From contig NZ_BNBB01000028.1 in NCBI RefSeq assembly GCF_014654615.1, positions 1 through 64,000 on the forward strand: a DNA stretch of 64,000 bases, given 5' to 3'. How positions within the stretch are numbered: position 1 is the first letter of the stretch; the number at the start of each line of letters is the position of its first letter. Below the pieces are notes generated by a model. The model was given only the letters and a program-made list of their open reading frames with translations, was not told where the DNA came from and made no database searches. Positions 36,393 to 43,407 of this stretch are shown in pieces. A program made the translations under genes and the position numbers. This DNA is from Streptosporangium violaceochromogenes (GTDB lineage Bacteria > Actinomycetota > Actinomycetes > Streptosporangiales > Streptosporangiaceae).

Positions 36393-37073
36393 TCAGACAG
36401 CGACGGAAGAATCCCGCTCCACCAACTTTCCTTCCAGCCCCCTCCGCTTGATCCAGCGGCCCCACCGAGCACTCCGCGCGAACTGCTCAGCGATGACCCG
36501 GCCAGACGGGAGTGCCCCATCCGGAAGCCGATTCGCCAGGGCCCACTGCCAGGCAACCCGACGAAGATCGACCGTCTCGCCCTCGCCGAACCCCACTGCC
36601 TCACAGGAACTGCGGCCATCGTCGTCGCCAGATTTCCTGTCTTCCCGCGCCTCATCTCGCACGGCAGCGCGCCCCTCGGACGCTGCTCGGCGAACCTGCG
36701 ACATCAAGAGCTCGTAACTCCCGATCAGGGCCGCGCTCGGCCAGGCCGCGATAAGGCGGCCGATCAGGCTCGGCTCGGCAACCGCGATGTTGGCCCCCAG
36801 GCTGGCCAGGCTGCCGACCAGCAGCATGGTCCACGCCAGGAAGCCACCTCGCGAACCGCACCGGTTGGACAGGAGGATGGACATCGAGGCGACAACGATC
36901 GTGCCGTCGACCGCGAGCGGAATGAGCACCGCCGCCAACTGATCCTCACCATGGCGCAGGCACAGCTCATGCATGTGGCGGAACGACACGACCGCCGCTA
37001 TGACCGCGAGCAGGAGAACGCCCGTGATCGTCGTCCCCTGGATACGACGTACGGCCCGAGTGCTCGGCTCCAT
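36393..37073 (-). CDS. DUF2637 membrane/DNA-binding-like protein
   Basis: 226 residues. Four membrane helices in the first 120 residues (GTTITGVLLLAVIAAVVSF; LIPLAVDGTIVVASMSILL; FLAWTMLLVGSLASLGANIAV; PSAALIGSYELLM), the DUF2637 layout. A charged C-terminal part ends in an HTH-like segment (PSGRVIAEQFARSARWGRW). DUF2637 proteins are frequent in actinomycete integrative conjugative elements and plasmids, near transfer and regulatory genes. The gene ends 17 bp from the transposase remnant and may have lost its natural neighbours. Confidence 0.82.
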   Translation of the reverse strand: MEPSTRAVRRIQGTTITGVLLLAVIAAVVSFRHMHELCLRHGEDQLAAVLIPLAVDGTIVVASMSILLSNRCGSRGGFLAWTMLLVGSLASLGANIAVAEPSLIGRLIAAWPSAALIGSYELLMSQVRRAASEGRAAVRDEAREDRKSGDDDGRSSCEAVGFGEGETVDLRRVAWQWALANRLPDGALPSGRVIAEQFARSARWGRWIKRRGLEGKLVERDSSVAV

Positions 37074-37146
37074 ACCCGCTCACCCCTCCCGACCAGGAAG
37101 AACCAGCGTGGTGGAGGCGCTGAAGGGCATGTACGTATCGGCGGTG

Positions 37147-37165
37147 TCCCCCCCCCGGACACACT
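37147..37165. other. att-like copy of the tRNA-Leu 3' end
   Basis: TCCCCCCCCCGGACACACT here matches TCCCCCCTCGGACACACT at the end of tRNA-Leu (25725-25742), with one base changed and one added. Immediately to the right lies a recombinase tail, in the same arrangement as at tRNA-Leu. This fits a junction between two tandem islands (right end of A, left end of B). Confidence 0.55.
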
Positions 37166-37201
37166 CGATTCACCTGTAAGGTGCTGGTCGCGGCGAGAGC
37201 C

Positions 37202-37267
37202 GACCAGCGCCTTTCGCTTTCCAGGGCGGTAGGTCAGGGTAAGCCCCAGACCGGCGTAGATCCGTGC
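37202..37267 (-). pseudogene. Serine recombinase C-terminal remnant
   Basis: About 22 codons, ARIYAGLGLTLTYRPGKRKAL, matching the C-terminal AEVYGQLGLCLTYEP of the recombinase remnant at 25592-26820 and other large serine recombinases. Nothing upstream in this frame is recombinase. It is the last trace of a second element's integrase. Confidence 0.6.
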
Positions 37268-37423
37268 CTGCGGAAACCGAAGCCGCGCGACCGCGTGCAC
37301 GCGGTGCTCCACGCCTACGAGAACGGACTCGTCGCTCGCCACGAATTCCATCCTGACGGGCGGTACCGGGTTCACCCTTTCGGGTGAGGCCGGACCGATT
37401 CCGCCCGGCATAGCTTCGAGGTC

Positions 37424-37822
37424 GTGCGTTTCTTACGTCTCATACCTCTCAGCGGCGTCATGCTCGTCGGCCGGACAGCCCCGGCCTGTGCCGGTGACCA
37501 GGAACTGATCGACGACTACCGCTCCGTCTACGGCGCGCCGGGCGTCGCGGCGGCCGTGATCGACGGGTCGTCCGTCGAGACCATCGTCCGCGGCCGGGAT
37601 GAGGACGACAGCGCGGTGACGCCCCGGACGCCGTTCCGTATCGCGTCCTTGAACAAGTCGATGACGGCGACGGCGATCATGCCGCTGACGGACCGATTCT
37701 CCGTGGACGACCCGGTCGTCAAGGTTCTCCCCGAGTTCAAGACGGCCGATCCGCACCACACCAAGATCACCGTACGCTCATCGAGCAGATCCTCGCGCCC
37801 GCACGAAACGAGGTCATCATGA
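37424..37822 (+). pseudogene. Truncated serine hydrolase (beta-lactamase class C-like)
   Basis: 132 codons. Signal-peptide-like start, then GAPGVAAAVIDGS, TPRTPFRIASLNKSMTATAI (SxxK nucleophile motif) and FSVDDPVVKVLPEFKTADP. After about residue 118 the sequence no longer fits. The next bases in another frame read TLIEQILAPARNEVI and run straight into the next gene, so the central and C-terminal portion has been deleted near 37770. Its last codons overlap the CPBP start (ATGA). Confidence 0.75.
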
Positions 37823-38637
37823 CTGCGTCCCCCACGCGCTCCAGTTCTGCCAGATCAACTGTTGTCGATGTCACGTGGTTCTTCGCGATCGCCGTCCTGC
37901 TGTGTTTCGCGCTGTCCGTCCCGATGGTCTTCCGGCTCGTCCCGACGGACTTCTACAACCTGATCACTCCGATCATGCAACAGACCCCGCTGCTCGCAGC
38001 GATCATCATGTGGCTTGCCCGACGACCCGGAACGTTCCGAGAGACGTTCGCCACCAGGTGGCGCGGCACACCCAAGTGGGCCGGCATCGGCATCGGCCTC
38101 ATCGCCGCGATCGCCGCGATCCAAACCGCCATCGCACTGGCGATGGGGATCTGGCAGCTCAACCCGCTTGACCAGATCTTCGTGGCGACCACGTGGATCG
38201 TTCCGGTCTTCCTCATGCAGTCGGTCTTCGCTATCGGCGAGGAGTTCGGCTGGCGCGGCTGGCTGGCGACGCGCGCCGCGTCATGGGGATTCTGGCCGCT
38301 GGCCCTTCTCAGCGGTCTGGTCTGGATCGTCTGGCACCTGCCGGTCCTCGCCGTCATCGGTGATCGACCACCCTGGGACATCGTTGTCTACTACGCGGGC
38401 ATGCTGCCATGGGCGCCGCTGTTGCTCGCACTTCGCCGGCGTTCGGGGAGCGTCTGGCCCGCGGTTTTGACGCACGGAGCGATCAACAGCGTCCGGGTGT
38501 ACCTGCTGCAATCCGTCCCCAACGCAACGGATCACCTGCTCATCGAAGTGATCGGCTGGGTACTCACGCTCGCCGCTGCTGTCTGGCTGATGCGCCCGAG
38601 CCGGGCGCAGTTCGTCCGCGGGTCCGTTGAAGGTTAG
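37819..38637 (+). CDS. CPBP-family intramembrane metalloprotease
   Basis: 272 residues with about eight membrane helices. The three CPBP/Abi motifs are present: GEEFGWRGWL (EExxxR), LVWIVWHLP (motif 2 His) and THGAIN (HxxxN). Homologues include CaaX-processing Rce1 enzymes and bacteriocin-immunity or abortive-infection-linked proteins. Location in a decayed island fits an accessory role; the substrate is unknown. The start overlaps the end of the broken hydrolase gene. Confidence 0.88.
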   Translation: MTASPTRSSSARSTVVDVTWFFAIAVLLCFALSVPMVFRLVPTDFYNLITPIMQQTPLLAAIIMWLARRPGTFRETFATRWRGTPKWAGIGIGLIAAIAAIQTAIALAMGIWQLNPLDQIFVATTWIVPVFLMQSVFAIGEEFGWRGWLATRAASWGFWPLALLSGLVWIVWHLPVLAVIGDRPPWDIVVYYAGMLPWAPLLLALRRRSGSVWPAVLTHGAINSVRVYLLQSVPNATDHLLIEVIGWVLTLAAAVWLMRPSRAQFVRGSVEG

Positions 38638-38660
38638 TACGAGCCGACCGCCAGCTCCGG

Positions 38661-39542
38661 TCAAGCACCCGATTCGTCGAGATCAACCCACCGTTCGCCC
38701 TGGTCGAGGAGGTAGGCGAACGGTTCGAGATGCCCCTCGGACACCGGGAAGACCCCGAGAGGATGCAGGTCATCAGCTCGGGGTGTCTTCGTTTCCACCT
38801 CCGGAACGGGCCGTGACACCGCGCCGGCCGTCACGAGGGCCCGCCACCGAACGGGCCGGCCCCCCACGGGCGTGGGGGGGGACCCGGTCGCCGCCCCCGA
38901 GCAAGCCGGGACAGGGCGGTTCACCCCCCACGGGGAGGGCTGGCCGGACTCGTCGGCCTCGGCGGTCAGGGCCAGCACCGCGGCGCGGGTGCGCTCAGGC
39001 CAGTGGCCTCCGGCGTGGTCGGCGACGGCCACCAGGGGTTCCCAGGTGTCGGCGGCGCGGTCCTCCACCGGCATGGCCGGTTCGGCGGCCTCCAAGGTGG
39101 GCAGGTCGGCGCGTAGTCACGCCGACAGGTCGGCGGCGAGCCGGCGGAGTGCGGGCCGGTCGCGGCGGTGCCGGTAGGGGGTGACGGTTTCGCCGGGGCC
39201 GCGCCGGCGCATGCGGACCACGACGGCGCAATCTTCGATGGTGTCGGGCATCGCCCCGATCCCGGTGAGCGCGGCCATGGCGAACGTCGGGATGGACTCC
39301 ACCCGGTTGGCATCGGCGTCATAGCGTTTGGCGGTCCGGTTGCGCTGGTGTCCGGCGTTCAGCAGCCCGCGCAGGTCCTCGTTGCCGTCGGCCTTGGGCC
39401 CGAAGATGGTGTCCGCTTCGTCGACCAGCAGGGTCGGCGGGTCGTCACCGATGGACCGGTAGACGGCGGCGCTTGAGCCGTTGACGGTGATGAATGGGTT
39501 GTGGCAGCACGCTTCGACCACGTCCAGCAGGCGGGTGCTCAC
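38661..39542 (-). pseudogene. DUF3631 ATPase remnant with an in-frame stop
   Basis: In one frame: STRLLDVVEACCHNPFITVN, DDPPTLLVDEADTIFGPKA (Walker B), DLRGLLNAGHQRN, VVVRMRRRGPGE, then a TGA at 39117-39119. The same frame resumes LRADLPTLEAAEPAMPVEDR and ADTWEPLVAVADHAGGHWPE, both DUF3631. The N-terminal half with the Walker A motif is missing. The last 80 or so codons after ADESGQPS are unrelated, so the 3' end is also rearranged. DUF3631 proteins belong to replication modules of integrative elements and plasmids. Confidence 0.8.
38860..38879. repeat. Perfect 9-bp stem with a 2-base loop
   Basis: CCCCCCACG GG CGTGGGGGG, followed by further C- and G-runs to about 38940. It lies where the DUF3631 remnant loses homology, so it may mark a rearrangement point. 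Confidence 0.6.
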
Positions 39543-39727
39543 GCGCTTCTCCTGGCGATGCGGGCGGCGTCTGAGGCGGTACGGCGTGCTTCCCGCTCGT
39601 CCAGGCCCTGGGCGACGATCGCGGCTATCGGCTCCTCCAACTGGGGTCCGGTGGCGCCGTTTTCGACCGCACGGCAGCAGGCCCAGAACAGGGCGCGGTT
39701 GCGGTTGCCCTTGGTCTGGGCGGCAAG
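39539..39727 (-). pseudogene. Primase/polymerase-like C-terminal fragment
   Basis: About 60 codons: TKGNRNRALFWACCRAVENG, EEPIAAIVAQGLDEREARRT, ASDAARIARRSA, stop. This resembles the C-terminal tail of bifunctional DNA primase/polymerase proteins that precede DUF3631 genes in actinomycete integrative elements. It is joined on its 5' side to a transposase fragment. The assignment is by pattern only. Confidence 0.45.
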
Positions 39728-39989
39728 CCAGGCGGGTATCGGCGTCGATGATGACCTGCACGTTCGTCGAGAGCCGGTAGTTACGGCTGCAGGCGCCGAC
39801 GGTGCGATCCCGTACCGGGATGAAGGTGCCGTTGACGATCCACAGCCGTTCTACGGCGTCGGCCGGTCTGGACGCGGGCTCGAGTGCGAGCAGAGGGCCC
39901 AGCCGGCCGATGATACGGCAGACGGTCGCCGTGGAGATCCCGAACAGCGGGGCGAGCCGGCGCATGGTGAGGTCTGAAAGCGCTCCCAC
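39728..39989 (-). pseudogene. IS5-like transposase N-terminal fragment
   Basis: About 88 codons: LTMRRLAPLFGISTATVCRII (HTH), SRPADAVERLWIVNGTFIPV, and NYRLSTNVQVIIDADTRLA (start of the DDE core). After this the frame enters the primase-like fragment. Typical of the HTH plus DDE_4/IS5 transposases of actinomycetes; the catalytic core is missing. It lies 18 bp downstream of the cassette copy 2 stop. Confidence 0.7.
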
Positions 39990-40007
39990 ACGTTGACTCG
40001 CCGCATA

Positions 40008-41369
40008 TCAACGACAGGGTGTCGCGTCCTCCGCGGAGCGGTCGACGTCGCGGGCCAGGAGGCGGGCGGCGAGGGCGTCGACCTCGCGGCCGAGGCTCTG
40101 CTGGCGTTCGCTGCGGGCCAGCCGGTCGCGGACGTCGACCTCCTCGGTCAGGCGGAACCGGTCGTGGTCGATCCAGCGCGACTCGACCTGGTTGCGGGCG
40201 CGGGAGCGCTGCTCCTCCACCCGGAGCATGCTCTCGTGCATGCGCAGGCTTGCCTGCAGCTGCCGGTTCAGCAGATGGTCGTAGGTGGTATTCGGGCTGA
40301 GGAGCTTGGTGAGCACCGGCGCGCAATCCACGGTGATGAGCAGAAGCCGCAGCAGCCACTGCTCGGACTGCACGTACCAGTCTTTCTTACCGAGCCGGTG
40401 CAGAGCCCGCACCTGGTCGAGCAGACCCCGGTCGTTCTGCATGGCCGACCAGGCCGCCACCCGGGCGTCGATCTCAGTCTTAATCTCCCCCGCATACGTC
40501 TGCTGCTTGTTCTTGATCTGCTGGGCGAGGTCGCTGATCCTCGCGGCGAGCGCGTCCCGAGCCTTCTGCTTGCCGACGAGATCGTTGTCCTTCGTGTACG
40601 CCTTGGCGTCAGCGCGGTCCTGCTCGCAGTTATAACCGATCCCAGGGATGCCGGTGCTCTCCCCGGTGCGCTTTCCCGAGCACTCCTCGCGGGCCTTCTT
40701 CTGGAGCGCCGCGACCGCCTTGTTGATCCGGTCGATCTCGTCCTTGCGGGTGTCCAGGTCAGTCTGAAGGTTCGCACGCTGCTTCTCCAGCGCCGCAGGG
40801 CTGCCGGACAGGTTCAGCAGATGGCCGTCACAGCCGGTCGTGGGGGACGGCGCCCCTTCAGCGGGATTACATTTGCCCCACTGCGCCCGCTCCTTGTTCT
40901 TGTCCTCCTCATGCATCTTCTGGATCTCGGCGGTAACCGCGGGGAAGAAAAACTGGACGACGAGCGGCTCGGCGATGAAGGTCCCCATCACCAGCGAGAC
41001 GAGGATGCGGCTGCCGAGGATCTGAAGTTTGGCCTCCAGCTGCCCATGCGTGCTGATGATCAGCCAGCGGTCCAAAATGACGATCACTACGGCCCACACG
41101 AGCGCCGCGACCGCGCACGCCGCGACCGCGCCTCCGGACGCCACGTTGTTCAGTGCGAGGAACGCCGACGTCCCCGCCATCAAACCGGTCGCGCAGATGA
41201 CCAAGCCCATCGCGGTATACCGGGAACGCTCCTCCGGCACCCAGTCCAGCAGCGGCTCCCGAACGCCGGCCACCCCCCTGATCCACCGGCCGATGCTCCG
41301 GTCGGGCAGCCCTGGACGGTACTCACCCGTCACCTCGCCCTGCCGGGCCGAGGTCTCAGTAGTCACCAT
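40008..41369 (-). CDS. DUF4407-like membrane protein (cassette copy 2)
   Basis: 453 residues. Membrane helices AMGLVICATGLMAGTSAFLAL, AVAALVWAVVIVILDRWLI and LGSRILVSLVMGTFIAEPLVVQFF. A long coiled-coil cytoplasmic or periplasmic segment with cysteines (KCNP, TGCDG, ECSG, NCEQD) follows, then a fourth segment WLLRLLLITVDCAPVLTKLL. DRWL, IAEPLV, the D-C-x-PVL-x-KL block and N-TTYD match the copy 1 protein. The ATG at 41369 overlaps the preceding stop by 14 bases; in-frame extension beyond it overlaps the upstream gene and is not used. Last gene of the cassette. Confidence 0.8.
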   Translation of the reverse strand: MVTTETSARQGEVTGEYRPGLPDRSIGRWIRGVAGVREPLLDWVPEERSRYTAMGLVICATGLMAGTSAFLALNNVASGGAVAACAVAALVWAVVIVILDRWLIISTHGQLEAKLQILGSRILVSLVMGTFIAEPLVVQFFFPAVTAEIQKMHEEDKNKERAQWGKCNPAEGAPSPTTGCDGHLLNLSGSPAALEKQRANLQTDLDTRKDEIDRINKAVAALQKKAREECSGKRTGESTGIPGIGYNCEQDRADAKAYTKDNDLVGKQKARDALAARISDLAQQIKNKQQTYAGEIKTEIDARVAAWSAMQNDRGLLDQVRALHRLGKKDWYVQSEQWLLRLLLITVDCAPVLTKLLSPNTTYDHLLNRQLQASLRMHESMLRVEEQRSRARNQVESRWIDHDRFRLTEEVDVRDRLARSERQQSLGREVDALAARLLARDVDRSAEDATPCR

Positions 41370-43407
41370 CGTCCTGCCCATCCTCGTGCTCTTCTTTGTG
41401 CTTGTCCGCCTGGCCTCCCGTGAGCTCCTTGGTCTCCTGCTTGGCGGTGACCGCCGGCTGCTGCTCGGCCACGGCGTCGCCGTGCAGGGCTTCCACCGCC
41501 TCGGTCTCCTGCTTGGCGGTGACCGCCGGCCGCTGCGGGCGGCGGACAGCGTCGTTGATGAGCTGCTGGACGTCGAGGGGCATGGCGTTGGCATGGCCCG
41601 ACTCCAGAAGGGCGAGCAGGATCTTCCCTTCCAGGCCGGCCCGCCGGACCTCGTCCTCACGCGTGTAGGCCTCTTGCCGGGTGAGCTGCTCGACCTCCCA
41701 TCGCTCGGCCTCGCGCTCGCGCCGCTGCTCGTCGCGCAGCCGCTCGGCCTCGACCTCGGCGCGGGCCTCCTCCCTGCGTAGCCGCTCCAGCGCCAGGTCA
41801 TGCTCACGAACCTTGTCCTCCCGCTCGTGGCCGGTCTCCAGCTCCAGCCGGGACCGCTCACTGCGGATCTCCTCCAACCGCAGCTCATGCGCCCGTACCT
41901 TGTCCTCGCGCTCGACGCTGTACCGGTCCTGCAGGCCCAGTCGGCTGCCCTCGGTCTCGATCTCCAACCGCCGTGACTCCGCCTTCAGCTGCTCCATCTT
42001 CAGCTCGTGAGCGAGCCGCTCCCGTTCCCGCTCCCGCTCGATCTCCCGGTCCAGCCGCTCCCGCTCATACTCCAGCTCCCGCATCCGCCGCTCGTGGTCG
42101 TAACCGCTGTCCCGGTTGCGGTCCTCCCGGTCCCGCTCCCGCTCGGTCCGCATCTCGGCGCGGTCGAGGCGGAGCAGCTCCCGGTTGAACTCCGTCACCC
42201 CTACTCGGTCGGCACGGTCCAGCCGGTACTGCTCGTGGTCCCACTCGGTGCGGTCGCGGTCAAGACGTTCGGCCTGCTCCAGCGCCCGGTTTCGGTCCTC
42301 GCGGGCCCATTCCCCGACGCGCAGTTCGTCCTCGCGGGCCCACTCTCGCTCGCGGAGCCTGTCGCCGCGCTCCAGCTCCAGCTGCCGGTCGCGCCAGGCG
42401 GCCGCCTCCCGCCGCTGCTCCGTGATGCGCTCGGTGAGTTCCCGCTCGTCGAGCTTGCCGGCCTGGTAAGCGCGGTACAGCGCGAGCACCGGATCGTCGC
42501 CGATCGCGGCGGCGTCCAGCCTGACCTCCTCGCGCTGGGCCGCCTGCTCGGCGCGCCGCCGCCGGATCTCCCCGTCCAGCCGCTTGACCTCCAACAGCTC
42601 CCGCTGCCGCTGGTCCTCGTACTCAAGCCCGTGCTTACGGCGTTGGTCGTCGACCTCACGGAACTCCTGGCGCTGCCGCTCCTCGTTCTCCCGCACCCAT
42701 GCCCGCTCGGTCTCCCGGACCTCGGAGCTGTGCGACAGTTCGTCCGTGCGCGACTTCTCCTCGAACAACAGCTCCGCCGAACGGACCCTCGTGTCGTGTT
42801 CCAGCCGCAGCCACTGCTCCTTGATCGAGGCCTTCTCCCGCTCCGCGGAGAAGTTCTCCCACTCCTCCGGCGTGTGCACCTGAACGCTCGCCATCGCCAC
42901 GAACATCCCCGGCAGGTTCGGCGGCTGGACCGTGGTGAAGGAGGTGACCCGCGCGTTGACCAGCCGCCGGATCTCGTTGATCTCGGCGACGGTGTAGCCG
43001 AGCGCGAGCTCGTAGAAGGTGTGATGCCCTTCCAGGTACTGGGTGAGCGACGCGGCGGCGTTCACGCCGGTCGCCGCTACCTCCCGCGCGCCGGTGACAG
43101 TGCAGGTGAAGACCACCTCGACCGTCAGCTTGCTCTCCTCGCTCGACCGGATCGTCAGCCGGATGGGCACCTTGACGTGCGCCCGCATGTCCACGAGCGT
43201 CACGAAGTCGGCGGCGAGGACCTTGTCGCTCTTCAGGCTCAGCGACGTGCAGTCCTCCTCCAGGTCGCCGTTGATCCGGTACACGAGCCGCTGGTGGGCG
43301 GCGGCGACGGGGATCTCCTCAGGGCTGCGGCTGCGTCCGCGCAGACGGCGAGGCACCGGGTTCAGCTTGCGCTGCTCGATGATCGGATAGTTGTCGTCGG
43401 TACTCAT
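41356..43407 (-). CDS. SPFH-like protein with a long charged coiled coil (cassette copy 2)
   Basis: 683 residues. The first 200 correspond to the copy 1 SPFH-like protein (NYPIIEQRKLNPVPRRLRG; VEVVFTCTVTGAREVAATG). Residues about 200-610 are an extremely Arg/Glu/Asp-rich helix (for example ERDREDRNRDSGYDHERRMR), with almost no hydrophobic core, probably a single long coiled coil. The tail contains two copies of PAVTAKQET. The copy 1 protein lacks this 350-residue extension. It overlaps neighbours on both sides (4 and 14 bases). A flotillin-like rod or ring partner of the DUF4407-like protein is inferred. Confidence 0.65.
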   Translation of the reverse strand: MSTDDNYPIIEQRKLNPVPRRLRGRSRSPEEIPVAAAHQRLVYRINGDLEEDCTSLSLKSDKVLAADFVTLVDMRAHVKVPIRLTIRSSEESKLTVEVVFTCTVTGAREVAATGVNAAASLTQYLEGHHTFYELALGYTVAEINEIRRLVNARVTSFTTVQPPNLPGMFVAMASVQVHTPEEWENFSAEREKASIKEQWLRLEHDTRVRSAELLFEEKSRTDELSHSSEVRETERAWVRENEERQRQEFREVDDQRRKHGLEYEDQRQRELLEVKRLDGEIRRRRAEQAAQREEVRLDAAAIGDDPVLALYRAYQAGKLDERELTERITEQRREAAAWRDRQLELERGDRLREREWAREDELRVGEWAREDRNRALEQAERLDRDRTEWDHEQYRLDRADRVGVTEFNRELLRLDRAEMRTERERDREDRNRDSGYDHERRMRELEYERERLDREIERERERERLAHELKMEQLKAESRRLEIETEGSRLGLQDRYSVEREDKVRAHELRLEEIRSERSRLELETGHEREDKVREHDLALERLRREEARAEVEAERLRDEQRREREAERWEVEQLTRQEAYTREDEVRRAGLEGKILLALLESGHANAMPLDVQQLINDAVRRPQRPAVTAKQETEAVEALHGDAVAEQQPAVTAKQETKELTGGQADKHKEEHEDGQDDGDY
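41430..41535. repeat. Internal direct repeat encoding PAVTAKQET twice
   Basis: A stretch of about 26 bases (GTCTCCTGCTTGGCGGTGAC and on) occurs near 41431 and near 41503, giving the duplicated PAVTAKQET in the C-terminus of the SPFH-like protein. Confidence 0.8.

Larger units (their letters stand above)
25725..37165. mobile_element. Putative integrative island A at tRNA-Leu
   Basis: The left boundary is the 3' end of tRNA-Leu (TCCCCCCTCGGACACACT, 25725-25742). A serine-recombinase remnant sits immediately inside, reading toward the tRNA. The right boundary is a near copy of that sequence at 37147-37165 (one substitution and one extra C). Contents: recombinase remnant, nested IS elements, a CBASS locus, an unknown gene, a transposase remnant and a DUF2637 gene typical of actinomycete conjugative elements. 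The degenerate right site and broken recombinase suggest the island is no longer mobile on its own. Confidence 0.6.

Noticed and set aside
38860..38940. Possible CRISPR array in the C-rich palindromes
   Set aside because: A single hairpin with no regular repeat-spacer spacing; no cas genes in the window.
41370..41888. Extended N-terminus of the copy 2 DUF4407-like gene
   Set aside because: It is an out-of-frame reading of the SPFH-like coiled coil; the ATG at 41369 begins the conserved part.
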